A stretch of DNA of 64,000 nt from Nitrospirota bacterium. Lineage in GTDB: Bacteria; Nitrospirota; Nitrospiria; Nitrospirales; Nitrospiraceae. The position numbers were made by a program, and so were the translations under genes. The notes beneath the pieces were generated by a model. It was not told where the DNA came from and ran no database searches. It saw only the letters and a list, made by a program, of their open reading frames with translations. The stretch is from assembly GCA_040757595.1 (NCBI GenBank), contig JBFLWP010000002.1, positions 62,001 through 126,000 on the forward strand, written 5' to 3'. Positions 25,276 to 33,623 of this stretch are shown one piece after another (position 1 is the stretch's first letter; each line of letters opens with the position of its first letter).

Positions 25276-25464
25276 ATGCCGCGCGACATGCTCTGCTACT
25301 GCCTGAACCTGAGCTACGACGACGTGCGTCGCCTGTGGGAGGACGGCTATTTCCGGCGCGAGTCCGAGCACCATCCCGGGCTCTATTGCACGAGCTGCCG
25401 GGGGGATCTGGCTTGGCTTCTGCGCCGGCTGGAATCGGGATCGCCGGACGATCCTGCGCATTGA
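25276..25464 (+). CDS. Small BFD-like [2Fe-2S] candidate protein
   Basis: Sixty-two residues from ATG 25276, with AGGGGG just upstream. Four cysteines are arranged CxC-x28-CxxC (C7, C9, C38, C41), with a helical DDVRRLWEDG segment after the first pair, as in bacterioferritin-associated-ferredoxin-like (BFD) domains. Such domains bind a [2Fe-2S] cluster and act in electron transfer or iron sensing. A zinc-binding role is an alternative. It lies between the glycosylation island and the flagellin promoter. Confidence 0.55.
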   Translation: MPRDMLCYCLNLSYDDVRRLWEDGYFRRESEHHPGLYCTSCRGDLAWLLRRLESGSPDDPAH

Positions 25465-25517
25465 TGTTCGTTGCTGGCCGATGAGCACGCGAGGGAACGT
25501 GACCGGACGGGAGTTCT

Positions 25518-25544
25518 TAAGTCGTGAGGACGGGCCTCCGATAG
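25518..25544 (+). promoter_or_regulatory. Sigma-28 (FliA) type promoter for flagellin
   Basis: TAAG (25518-25521), 15 bp, then TCCGATAG (25537-25544), against the consensus TAAA-N15-GCCGATAA. It lies 120 bp upstream of the flagellin ATG in an otherwise empty 200-bp gap, the expected position for a late flagellar promoter. Confidence 0.72.
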
Positions 25545-25663
25545 AAGGGATGCTCGCAAGGTCTCCGCGGAGGGAGGTGATGGACGCGGGGTGGAGCGGA
25601 CAGGCCGGCGGGCGCACGGTTCACGCAAGGATGCAACCGACCTAACTTCAAGGAGGATCTGTC

Positions 25664-27526
25664 ATGGCACTCACAGTCAATACCAACCTGGCCAGTATCA
25701 ACGCCCAGCGCAACGTCGGCGCGAACAGCAACGAGCTGGGCAAGGCTCTGGAGCGGCTCTCATCCGGCCTCCGCATCAACCGGGCGGCCGATGACGCGGC
25801 CGGTCTCTCCATCGCGACCAAGTTGCAGGCGCAAGTGCGCGGGCTTCAGCAGGCGGCCCGCAACGCCAACAACGCGATCTCGCTGGTGCAGACGGCGGAA
25901 GGCGCGCTCAACACCAGCACCAACATTCTCCAGCGGCTCCGTGAGCTGGCGGTGCAGGCGGCCTCCGACGACAACACGGCCGGCGACCGCAGCACGTTGA
26001 ACGCGGAAGCCACGCAGTTGGTGGCGGAGTTGACCCGCGTGGCCAACACGGCGGAGTTCAACGGCGCGAACCTCCTGGACGGCTCCTACACCGGCAAGGT
26101 GTTCCAGATCGGCTCCGGCTTCGGCCAGACCATCTCGTTCGACATCAGCGACGCCCGGGGCAAGGCCCTCGGCAAGCGCGCGACGTTGACGACCGACCTG
26201 ACCGACGGGGCCAGCAACGCGCTCAGCACCGGCAACATCACGGCCGGTCAGGTGAAACTCAACGACACCAACATCGTCACCGACAAGTCCGACGACACGG
26301 TCTCCGTGTTGGAGATCAAGGGAACGTTCACGACCGGCGGGTCAGTCGCGTCGGTCGCGTGCGGCGTCACCACCGGCAGCGCGTTCCTGATCGTGGGCAA
26401 CGGCGCGACCACCGCGACGGTGCTGGTCGGGGCCTACAGCGCGACGACCGGCGCGTCCGTGGCGTGTTTGATCACCGGCGTGATCAGCACAGTCAACACG
26501 AACCTCGGCCTGGCCAGCGTGGTCGGCGTGAAACTGCGTGGAGCCGGCACGACGACCGCGTCTTCCTACCTGGTCGTCACGGCCACCGGCGGGCGGAACC
26601 TGACCCTGTCGGGGACGACAGGCACGTCCGGCATCACCGACATCGGCGTGATCCTCGGCACGGAGTTCTATTCGGCCAGCTACGTGAGCACGACCACGAC
26701 CGGCATCACCACGTACAACGGCGAGACCTCGGCGATCGCCAAGGCCGCGGCGGTGAACGCGGTGAAGAACAGCACGAGCGTGAGCGGGTCCGCGGAGGCG
26801 ACGAAAGTGACCGGGAGCAGTGCGATCACGGCCGCGACGCTGAGCGCCGGAGACTTCTACATCAACGGCGTGGACATCGGCGCGGTGACGGTCGTCGCCA
26901 GCGACGGCGACGGCGCGCTGGTCTCGGCGATCAACGCCCAGACCACCAACACCGGGGTGTCGGCTTCAATCACGAAGGACGGCAAGCTGGTGCTGGAGGC
27001 GAAGGACGGCCGCAACATCGCGGTGGACGGGGCTTCGGCGGTTGCGACCGCGGTCGGGCTCACGTTCAGCAACGCGGCCAACGTGCAGCGCGGCCAGTTG
27101 ACGCTGAACTCCAAGGACGCGATCGTGATCGACGGCTCCGCGGTGAGCCGTCTGGGTAACGTCAGCGGATCCGCCTTGACCGCCAGGACGGTGACGGTGG
27201 ACTCCACGAACCGGGTGAGTTCGCTGAACATCTCCACCCAGTCCGGGGCCGCAAACGCGATCCTCTCGATCGACGCGGCCATCGATCAGATCAACGCGAC
27301 GAGGTCCACGATCGGCGCCGTCCAGAGCCGGGTCCAACTGACGATCCAGACTCTGAACACGGCGGCCGAGAACCTCGCGGCGTCGGAATCCCGGATCAGG
27401 GACGCGGACTTCGCGCTGGAGACCGCGAAGTTCACGAGGGCCCAGATCCTGGTCCAGGCCGGCACGGCCATCCTGGCCCAGGCCAATAACTCGCCTCAGA
27501 TCGCTCTTCAGCTCCTGGGGCGGTAA
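25664..27526 (+). CDS. fliC: Flagellin (filament protein)
   Basis: The 620-residue protein has typical flagellin ends: the N-terminal D0/D1 region (MALTVNTNLASINAQRN, ERLSSGLRINRAADDAAG) and the C-terminal region (SRIRDADFALETAKFTRAQI to NNSPQIALQLLGR). The central 350 residues are rich in Thr, Ser, Ala and Gly, a good substrate for O-glycosylation by the adjacent Maf system. AAGGAGG precedes ATG 25664 and a sigma-28-type promoter lies upstream. No second flagellin gene is in the window. The middle domain looks repetitive in composition but has no exact internal repeat that I could see. Confidence 0.97.
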   Translation: MALTVNTNLASINAQRNVGANSNELGKALERLSSGLRINRAADDAAGLSIATKLQAQVRGLQQAARNANNAISLVQTAEGALNTSTNILQRLRELAVQAASDDNTAGDRSTLNAEATQLVAELTRVANTAEFNGANLLDGSYTGKVFQIGSGFGQTISFDISDARGKALGKRATLTTDLTDGASNALSTGNITAGQVKLNDTNIVTDKSDDTVSVLEIKGTFTTGGSVASVACGVTTGSAFLIVGNGATTATVLVGAYSATTGASVACLITGVISTVNTNLGLASVVGVKLRGAGTTTASSYLVVTATGGRNLTLSGTTGTSGITDIGVILGTEFYSASYVSTTTTGITTYNGETSAIAKAAAVNAVKNSTSVSGSAEATKVTGSSAITAATLSAGDFYINGVDIGAVTVVASDGDGALVSAINAQTTNTGVSASITKDGKLVLEAKDGRNIAVDGASAVATAVGLTFSNAANVQRGQLTLNSKDAIVIDGSAVSRLGNVSGSALTARTVTVDSTNRVSSLNISTQSGAANAILSIDAAIDQINATRSTIGAVQSRVQLTIQTLNTAAENLAASESRIRDADFALETAKFTRAQILVQAGTAILAQANNSPQIALQLLGR

Positions 27527-27547
27527 TTGGTTCGGGAGCGGTAACAA

Positions 27548-27595
27548 GGAGGGGGGGCGCAGGCTCCCCCTCCCCACTCCGATCGTCGAGTGGGG
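27548..27595 (+). promoter_or_regulatory. Two overlapping stem-loops in the fliC-flaG leader
   Basis: Stem 1 pairs GGAGGGGG (27548-27555) with CCCCCTCC (27566-27573). Stem 2 pairs CCCCACTC (27572-27579) with GAGTGGGG (27588-27595). They share two bases, so they are mutually exclusive. The flaG ribosome-binding region (GGGGTGAG, 27592-27599) is half inside stem 2. No T run follows, so simple termination is unlikely. Confidence 0.55.
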
Positions 27596-27601
27596 TGAGC
27601 C

Positions 27602-27967
27602 ATGAGCAACCAAGTTGAACCAGTAGGAAACGGCGCTCCGGTCATCTCCGGGGTCTCTGCCCCGGCGGCTCCGGCGACCCCGCCTCCGGCCCCTGCGGCC
27701 CAGGCAGCCGACCCGGGGCAGGTCGCGGAGCTGACACAGCAGCAGAAGGCGGCGGTGGAAGCGGCCGTGGAGGAGGCGAACCGCGCCCTGGAGTCGGCGG
27801 CGCCTTCCATTCGGCTGAGCCTGGACGGGGAGACCAATCAGGTCGTGGTGCGGCTGATCGACCAAAACACCGGCTCCGTCATCCGGCAGATTCCCTCGGA
27901 GGAGGACCTGGCCATCGCGGCACGGCTGCGCGATCTCGTCGGGGTCTTTTTCAACCAGCAGATCTAG
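27602..27967 (+). CDS. flaG: FlaG family protein
   Basis: The 121-residue protein has a Pro/Ala-rich N-terminal half and the conserved FlaG C-terminal domain: RLSLDGETNQVVVRLIDQ, TGSVIRQIPSEE and a final FFNQQI. FlaG proteins affect filament length in polar-flagellated bacteria. It lies between fliC and fliD, its usual place. A stem-loop overlaps its ribosome-binding region. Confidence 0.9.
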   Translation: MSNQVEPVGNGAPVISGVSAPAAPATPPPAPAAQAADPGQVAELTQQQKAAVEAAVEEANRALESAAPSIRLSLDGETNQVVVRLIDQNTGSVIRQIPSEEDLAIAARLRDLVGVFFNQQI

Positions 27968-27971
27968 CTGC

Positions 27972-28068
27972 GAATGCGGAACGCTGAACGATGAACGTTG
28001 AACAGGGGGCCGCTGCGGCTGGCCCGTTCATCATTCTGCATTCGGCATTCGCCATTCGTCTGAGCGCC
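27972..28068. repeat. Palindromic heptamer array (flaG-fliD gap)
   Basis: Left arm units GAATGCG, GAACGCT, GAACGAT, GAACGTT, GAACAGG. Right arm GTTCATC, ATTCTGC, ATTCGGC, ATTCGCC, ATTCGTC. It fills the gap between flaG and fliD and uses the same heptamer type as array A at 1936. Confidence 0.78.
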
Positions 28069-28079
28069 TAGGAGCAAGC

Positions 28080-30389
28080 ATGGGCATCACCTCTTCGGCG
28101 GGGCTGGTTTCGGGAATCAAGTTCGACGACCTGATCGCGAACCTCTTGCAGATCGAGCGACGCCCGATCGCGCTCCTTGAGGAGAAGAAGGCGGATTTCC
28201 AGGCGAAAAGCGCCGAGTTGAGCAACCTGAGCATCCAGCTCAGCTCGCTGCGCGGCAAGGCCAGCGCCCTGTCCGCGCTGGCGAACTTCAACAACAACAA
28301 GGTCTCGGCAACTAAATCCTCCACCGGCGTCGAATTGTTGACGGCCCAGGTTGACCGCACGGCCGTGCCGGGCCAGTATCAGGTGAAGGTCAACCAGCTC
28401 GCGCAGACGCACTCGCTGGCCTCCCAGGGATTTGTGGACCAGAGCACGACCGCCGTGGCGAGCAGCGACGGCACCCTCACGTTCAAGGTCGGCGCCGCCG
28501 GCAAGACGACCAGCGTCTCGGTCACCACGTCCACCACGCTCGTGCAGCTCCGCGATCTGATCAACGCCGCCGACGGAGACGCGACGGCCTCCATCATCAG
28601 CGACGGTTCCGGGTCGAACCCGTACCGGCTCGTGCTCACGGCCAAGAACGCCGGCGCCGCGAACACGATCACGATCTCCAGCAACCCCACGACCCTGGAT
28701 TTCACGAACAAACAGGTCGAGGCAGCCTACGCCGCCACCACGAACAGCTTCACCGGGACCGTGTCCTCGAACTCGGGCAACAACTACACGGGCACCACGA
28801 ACAAGACCTTCCTGGTCAAGATCGTGACGGCCGGCGCCGCTGGCGCCGCCACGTACAAGTACTCGACGGACGGCGGGATCAACTGGCTCGGGGCCAACGG
28901 CGCCGCCTACACGGGATCGAACGCGATCACGACTCAGGGGAGCCTGACGAACTACGTGGACGGGGCCGCCTCCTCCAACTCGACGAACGAGGGGGTGCAG
29001 ATCGCGTTCGGGAGCGGAACCCTGGCGGCCGACGACACGTTCACCGTGGACGTGTTCAATCCCACGCTCCAGTCGGCGCAGGACGCGGTGATTCAGGTCG
29101 GGAACCTGACCTTCTCCAAAACCAGCAACACGATCGCGGACGCCATCCAGGGCGTCACGTTGAGCCTTCTGAAAGCCGACAGCAGCGAGACGATCACGGT
29201 CGGCGTGACCGCGGACTCCTCCGACATCAAAGCCAGGGTCAAGGAGTTCGTGTCCGCGTACAACGAAGCGCTCAAGTACCTGAACGACCAACTGTCCTAC
29301 GATCCCAAGAACCCCAAACCCAAGCCGCTCCTGGCCGATAGCACCGCGCTGAGCCTCCAGCGGCGGATGCAAACCCTGATCACCTCCGCGGTGCCGGGGG
29401 CCAGCACCGACATCAACAGCCTGAGCAAGGTCGGGATCACGTCCAACAAGAACACGGGACAGTTGACGCTGGACGAAACCAAGTTCGACGCGGCCGTGGC
29501 CAAGAGCCTCCGGGACGTCACGCGCCTGTTCATCGGCCTCGGCGTGCCCAGCCACTCCACGATCGAATACGTGAGCAAGACCGGTTCGACTCAGCCCGGC
29601 ACCTATTCGATCGAGGTGACCACGGTGCCGACGAAGGCCACGATCACCGCCGGCTCCGCCGTGCCGGACGCGGGCATCACGTCCGCCGAGACGATCACGG
29701 TGAGCCTCTACTCCAACGCGACCTCGGCCACCGACACCCCGATCGCGACCAGCGTCTCCTTCGCGGCCGGCAGCAAGATCAGCGACATCGTGAACGGCTT
29801 GAACAGCGCGTTCGCCACGGACGGCATCGCCGCCAGCGCATCCAACAGCAGCGGCACGCTCAAGATCACCGCCACCAACTACGGAGACGACTACAAGCTC
29901 GTCGCGTTTTCCAACGTGGCCGCCGCCAATCAGTCCGGGATCGGCACGACGACCCTGACCTCGACCGGCGTGGACGTAGCCGGACGGATCAACAGCCACC
30001 CGGCCACGGGGGTGGGCGAGGTGCTCACGAGCGATTCGGGGTTCGGCGAAAGCGGGTTGAAGATCAAGGCTCCGGTCACCGCGGTCGGGTCCTACGGCAC
30101 CGTGACGGTATCCTCCGGGATCGCGGACCGGATGGCCGACCTGCTGGAGTCGGCGGTCAAATCCACGGGCACGATCCAGACCCGCGTCAACGGGCTGGGG
30201 GAATCCATAGCCCAGATTGACAAGGACATAACCAGGAAAGCAACGGAACTCATCCGCAAGGAGGCGGCGCTGCGGGAGCAGTTTGCACGGCTGGAGACCT
30301 TGCTCGGGCAGTACCAGACCCAGAGCCAGAGCCTTACCAGCGCGCTCGCCGGGCTGCAGAACTTGGCGACCATCATCAGCAAGAAGTAG
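28080..30389 (+). CDS. fliD: Flagellar filament cap protein FliD
   Basis: The 769-residue protein begins with the FliD signature (SAGLVSGIKFDDLIANLL, QIERRPIALLEEKK) and ends with a coiled-coil stretch (RVNGLGESIAQIDKDITRKA to LEGL-type ending), the two helical regions that assemble the cap. It is longer than most FliD proteins (about 450-500), the extra length being Ser/Thr/Gly-rich beta domains in the middle. The cap sits at the filament tip and folds exported flagellin. GGAGCAAGC precedes ATG 28080. fliS follows 54 bp downstream. Confidence 0.95.
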   Translation: MGITSSAGLVSGIKFDDLIANLLQIERRPIALLEEKKADFQAKSAELSNLSIQLSSLRGKASALSALANFNNNKVSATKSSTGVELLTAQVDRTAVPGQYQVKVNQLAQTHSLASQGFVDQSTTAVASSDGTLTFKVGAAGKTTSVSVTTSTTLVQLRDLINAADGDATASIISDGSGSNPYRLVLTAKNAGAANTITISSNPTTLDFTNKQVEAAYAATTNSFTGTVSSNSGNNYTGTTNKTFLVKIVTAGAAGAATYKYSTDGGINWLGANGAAYTGSNAITTQGSLTNYVDGAASSNSTNEGVQIAFGSGTLAADDTFTVDVFNPTLQSAQDAVIQVGNLTFSKTSNTIADAIQGVTLSLLKADSSETITVGVTADSSDIKARVKEFVSAYNEALKYLNDQLSYDPKNPKPKPLLADSTALSLQRRMQTLITSAVPGASTDINSLSKVGITSNKNTGQLTLDETKFDAAVAKSLRDVTRLFIGLGVPSHSTIEYVSKTGSTQPGTYSIEVTTVPTKATITAGSAVPDAGITSAETITVSLYSNATSATDTPIATSVSFAAGSKISDIVNGLNSAFATDGIAASASNSSGTLKITATNYGDDYKLVAFSNVAAANQSGIGTTTLTSTGVDVAGRINSHPATGVGEVLTSDSGFGESGLKIKAPVTAVGSYGTVTVSSGIADRMADLLESAVKSTGTIQTRVNGLGESIAQIDKDITRKATELIRKEAALREQFARLETLLGQYQTQSQSLTSALAGLQNLATIISKK

Positions 30390-30443
30390 CGAGGAGGCAT
30401 GCGCTCGGAGCGGCTCGCTGCTTGCCGGAGGAAGGAGACATTC

Positions 30444-30869
30444 ATGCTCGCGACACAGCAGATCCAATCCTACCGCCAAAACCAGGTCCAGCACGCCTCG
30501 CCGGTCGAGCTCGTCGTGCTCCTGTACGACAAGGCCATCCTGCTCCTCAAGACGGCCGCGGCCCACCTGCACGACCGCAGGGTCCGGGAGAAGTGCCAGG
30601 CCCTCTGCCAGGCGGTGGACATCATCACGGAGTTGCAGGCCGTGCTCGACAAGGACCGGGGCGGCGAAATCGCGGCGAAGCTCAACGCGCTCTACACCTA
30701 CATGCTCGAGCGGTTGACGAGGGCGAACCAGGAGAACGACGACCGGCTGATCCTGGAGGTCGTTCGGCTCCTGGAGGAGCTGCAGCAGGGCTGGCGCGGC
30801 CTGGCCCAATCCTCTCCGTCAGCCGACCGGGGATTGCCGGTGGGCCGATCGCAACCGGTGACGGCGTAG
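30444..30869 (+). CDS. fliS: Flagellin export chaperone FliS
   Basis: The 141-residue protein has the FliS pattern: an early SYRQNQVQHASPVELVVLLY segment, KAILLLKTAA, then QAVDIITELQAVLDKDRGGE and LYTYMLERLTRAN. FliS binds the flagellin C-terminus in the cytoplasm and keeps it unfolded for export. ATG 30444 is chosen because AGGAAGGAGACA precedes it and FliS homology starts there. A second, shorter FliS-like protein follows. Confidence 0.93.
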   Translation: MLATQQIQSYRQNQVQHASPVELVVLLYDKAILLLKTAAAHLHDRRVREKCQALCQAVDIITELQAVLDKDRGGEIAAKLNALYTYMLERLTRANQENDDRLILEVVRLLEELQQGWRGLAQSSPSADRGLPVGRSQPVTA

Positions 30870-30879
30870 GGATAATTCG

Positions 30880-31239
30880 ATGGAGACCCAAGGGGAAAGC
30901 GTGGCCACGGCTGCGGCAACCAAGCCCCCGGCGAATGCGTTGAACGGTCACGCAGACCGGCTCGATCACATGATCCACCTGATCCGGCAGGCTTCCGAGG
31001 AGATGGGAAAGCGGAATCACCTGGCGACCGGCATCGCCCTGCATCGGGCGCTGGCGGTGCTGGGGGAGCTCCGTCGCTCTCTCAGCGGAGAGATCGGGTT
31101 TGAAGGGCTCTGTGGAACCCTGCAGCACGAGCTGGTGCGGGGTTATCGGGAACGGCGCGTGGACCGGATCGAAGACGTCGAGCGGATTCTGGACGAGCTG
31201 CGCAGCAGGGACGCGGCCCGATCCGGGGCGGCGCGGTAG
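30880..31239 (+). CDS. Divergent FliS-like flagellar chaperone candidate
   Basis: The 119-residue helical protein starts 10 bp after fliS. Its order of motifs parallels FliS: HLIRQASEEMGKRNHLA, ALHRALAVLGELRRSLSGE, then a C-terminal helix with VERILDELR. It lacks the N-terminal tyrosine segment of FliS. It could chaperone another filament component such as FliD or FlaG, or be a FliT-type protein. The similarity is by eye and modest. Confidence 0.6.
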   Translation: METQGESVATAAATKPPANALNGHADRLDHMIHLIRQASEEMGKRNHLATGIALHRALAVLGELRRSLSGEIGFEGLCGTLQHELVRGYRERRVDRIEDVERILDELRSRDAARSGAAR

Positions 31240-31248
31240 GGACGGGCG

Positions 31249-31656
31249 ATGGAAACGCTGTCCGCCGACATGGCCGATCTGGAAACTCAGTACCGGCACC
31301 TCATCGCCCTGCTGGAACGGAGCGCGCTGGCACTGGATCGGCAGGACCTCACGGCCGTCGAGGCGGCGAGCCGGGATTCCGGGCCCCTGCTCGAAACGAT
31401 CCGCCTGGCCAGCACGCGTCTCGAGCAATCGGCCGGGACGACCGGATCCGACACGGGGTTGGCCATCCGGCTCGTCGAGCTCAACCGGCTGGCGCGCGAG
31501 GCGCTCGCAGGCATCACGCGAAACCAGAACCGCCTCGCCCGCTGGTTGGAGCAGACGCAGGGCGAGCTAGGCGTTCTGAGCAGGGAAGTGGCGACCCTGG
31601 CCGGATACGCCGGAGCGACCGGCGAGCCAGACGGGTGGCTCAGCACGAGGGCCTGA
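31249..31656 (+). CDS. Helical FliT/FlgN-like protein
   Basis: The 135-residue protein is almost entirely helical with heptad-type leucines (QYRHLIALLERSALALD, LVELNRLAREALAGI, NRLARWLEQTQGEL), the look of FlgN/FliT export chaperones. No other motif is visible. It lies 9 bp downstream of the FliS-like gene. The call rests on size, helicity and position in a filament-assembly operon. Confidence 0.55.
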   Translation: METLSADMADLETQYRHLIALLERSALALDRQDLTAVEAASRDSGPLLETIRLASTRLEQSAGTTGSDTGLAIRLVELNRLAREALAGITRNQNRLARWLEQTQGELGVLSREVATLAGYAGATGEPDGWLSTRA

Positions 31657-31689
31657 CCCGCCCGGCGCGAGCGGGCAGAGGGAACGGTC

Positions 31690-31899
31690 ATGAGCATCCA
31701 GTTCAGCGACATCCACAATCTGGTGCGGACGTATCAGCGGGTGCTGAATCTGGACCAGCCGGACCCGGTGAAGTCCCGTGCGAAAACCGCGGATCCGGAG
31801 GACCGGGTCTCCATCTCCCTCGAGGCACGAGGGCTTCAGCATGCCCGCCGTGACGCGGAGGGCCGGGACGACGTCCATGATTCTCCCCCGGTCCGGTAG
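31690..31899 (+). CDS. Small flagellar-region protein with DRVSISLEAR motif
   Basis: The 69-residue protein has an N-terminal IHNLVRTYQRVL helix and a DRVSISLEARGLQ segment. A similar D-V-x-I-S-x-E-A-R string occurs in small flagellar proteins, including some FlgM-like anti-sigma-28 factors. FlgM identity is not established. GAGGGA lies before ATG 31690. It is the last gene of the filament operon; a stem-loop follows at 31961. Confidence 0.55.
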   Translation: MSIQFSDIHNLVRTYQRVLNLDQPDPVKSRAKTADPEDRVSISLEARGLQHARRDAEGRDDVHDSPPVR

Positions 31900-31960
31900 G
31901 CCGCCGAGCGCGTACCCGTCCGGAAACCGGGCAGGATCGGGAAAGGACTAGGCAAAAGTT

Positions 31961-31982
31961 GCAGGCCCCTGGCCGGGCCTGC
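31961..31982 (+). other. Perfect 8-bp stem-loop after the filament operon
   Basis: GCAGGCCC (31961-31968) pairs with GGGCCTGC (31975-31982) around CTGGCC. No T run follows. It may still end or stabilise the filament transcript. The rest of the 31900-32140 gap holds the sigma-54 promoter and no gene. Confidence 0.45.
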
Positions 31983-32068
31983 GGTCCACTGGACAAGCGG
32001 TAGTCCCGGTTCCCCTAATATCCCCTCGGTAAGGCCAGCCATCCCCCGCCATTTTCCGCCCAGCGCGC

Positions 32069-32084
32069 TGGCACGCTCCTTGCC
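32069..32084 (+). promoter_or_regulatory. Sigma-54 (RpoN) promoter
   Basis: TGGCACG-N4-TTGCC (GG and GC elements correctly spaced at -24/-12) is a near-perfect RpoN promoter. It lies 57 bp upstream of the GGDEF gene, the first gene of the signalling/chemotaxis block. Confidence 0.8.
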
Positions 32085-32140
32085 GGATTTCCTCGCGTCG
32101 GGCACAACCTGCCTACGTAAGGAGCGCGGAGGGAGGCACC

Positions 32141-33622
32141 GTGGGCGACACCGTGGAGCAGCAGGCGCAAGTTCTCGTGGTCGGCAAGTTGGCGTTGACG
32201 CGCCAACTGCTCCGCCGGCAGGCTGCCGAGGCCGGCTACGAAGTTCGGACCGCGCGAACGATCGCGCAGGCGCTGGGGCAAGCGGACCGTTGCCCGGCCG
32301 AAGCGTTGATCTGTCACGTCCAAGGCACCGGTGCCTCCACCATGCGCCTGCTCGGTCAGTTGCGCGAGCGGCAAACCGACGCCTGTCTGATTCTGGTCGG
32401 GCCGGACCATGGGGCGGAGCGGACCGCGGACCTGCTGCGGGCCGGAGCCTTCGATTACTTGACGATCCCGATCCAGACCGACCGGCTCAAGCAATCCTTG
32501 CGGCAGGGGCTCGAGACCCGACGCTCCTTCATCCAGGTCCGCGAACTGTCCGAGCAGCTCCGGACCGCCAACCACGATCTCGCACAGGAGCGGGACAGTC
32601 TCAGACAGTGGAATCGCAACCTCGTAGCCTTGAACGACCTCATCCAGACCATCGCCGGCACGCTCGATCCGGACGAGATCGTGCGCACGGTGGGAGCCAA
32701 ACTCCGCCAGGTCCTCGACATCCAACTGCTCGGCATCCTCTGGCTCCAGCCCCAGCGGGTGTGGGTGGAGGCCCCGGCCATCCGGGACCAGCAGGTGGTC
32801 GAACAGACGACGGCGTTGCTGCTGGCCGAGGCATCGACGGGGTGCTCCGGCGACCCAACCCCCGGATCCTCCGGCCACGTCCTCGACCTCCCGCTCATGG
32901 CCGCGAAGGAACGGGTGGGATTGATGCGCCTCCAGCGGGAGCGGGGGCGGCCTTTCGACGGAGCGCAGGTCGAGTTCATCAAGGCGATCACGACCTCGGT
33001 CGCTCTGGCGCTGCGCAACGCCGAGGCGCACTGCCACGTCCAGACCCTGGCCATGACCGACGGGCTCACCAACCTGTTGAACCGGCGCGCCTTTGCCAAC
33101 ATCCTCGCGCGCGAGTTCCGGGAGGCCGAGCGGTACCGCACCCCGCTCTGCCTCATCATGGCGGACGTCGATCATTTCAAGGGGGTCAACGACCAGTTCG
33201 GTCACCCGATCGGGGACCGCCTGCTCCGGGAGGTGGCCACAGTGATCGGACAGGCCATCAGGGCCGTGGACGTGCTGACCCGCTTCGGGGGAGAGGAGTT
33301 TGCCATCATCCTGCCGCGGACCGACGTGACGCAGGCGGCCATCCTCGCCAACCGCATCAGGGAACGGATCGAACAGTACCGGTTCCTCGTGAACGGCGCC
33401 CGTGTCGGCCTCACGGCCAGCATGGGGCTGGCCCAGGTTCCGGATCCGCACATCGCGACCGTCGACGAGTTGGTGTCCACGGCCGACGCCGCGCTGTATC
33501 AGGCCAAGGCGCTGGGCCGCAATCGTATCGAAGTGAGCCGGGTGGACGGGGAGGCGGCGGCCCGCACGGCCCTGTACCACGCCGAAAACGCCGGCGTCGG
33601 AAACGCCGGAGCGAGGTGTTGA
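32141..33622 (+). CDS. Diguanylate cyclase with pseudo-receiver and GAF-like domain
   Basis: The 493-residue protein has an N-terminal receiver-like fold (residues 10-125) in which the phospho-acceptor Asp position appears to be His59 (ALICHVQG). A coiled coil follows (130-160), then a GAF-like domain (about 165-295), then a complete GGDEF domain. MTDGLTNLLNRRAF, DVDHFKGVND and the active GGEEF at 383-387 are present, and the inhibitory I-site RAVD at 374-377 is placed exactly five residues upstream. It should synthesise c-di-GMP and be feedback-controlled. Without the Asp it probably is not phosphorylated; input may come through GAF. GTG start 32141 behind GGAGGGAGG and a sigma-54 promoter. 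Confidence 0.9.
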   Translation: MGDTVEQQAQVLVVGKLALTRQLLRRQAAEAGYEVRTARTIAQALGQADRCPAEALICHVQGTGASTMRLLGQLRERQTDACLILVGPDHGAERTADLLRAGAFDYLTIPIQTDRLKQSLRQGLETRRSFIQVRELSEQLRTANHDLAQERDSLRQWNRNLVALNDLIQTIAGTLDPDEIVRTVGAKLRQVLDIQLLGILWLQPQRVWVEAPAIRDQQVVEQTTALLLAEASTGCSGDPTPGSSGHVLDLPLMAAKERVGLMRLQRERGRPFDGAQVEFIKAITTSVALALRNAEAHCHVQTLAMTDGLTNLLNRRAFANILAREFREAERYRTPLCLIMADVDHFKGVNDQFGHPIGDRLLREVATVIGQAIRAVDVLTRFGGEEFAIILPRTDVTQAAILANRIRERIEQYRFLVNGARVGLTASMGLAQVPDPHIATVDELVSTADAALYQAKALGRNRIEVSRVDGEAAARTALYHAENAGVGNAGARC

Positions 33623-33623
33623 C

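Noticed and set aside
28068-30809. 913-codon minus-strand open frame opposite fliD and fliS
   Set aside because: Composition artefact; plus-strand fliD is certain.
31961-31982. Intrinsic terminator after the filament operon
   Set aside because: Good stem but no T run, so only a generic stem-loop is reported.
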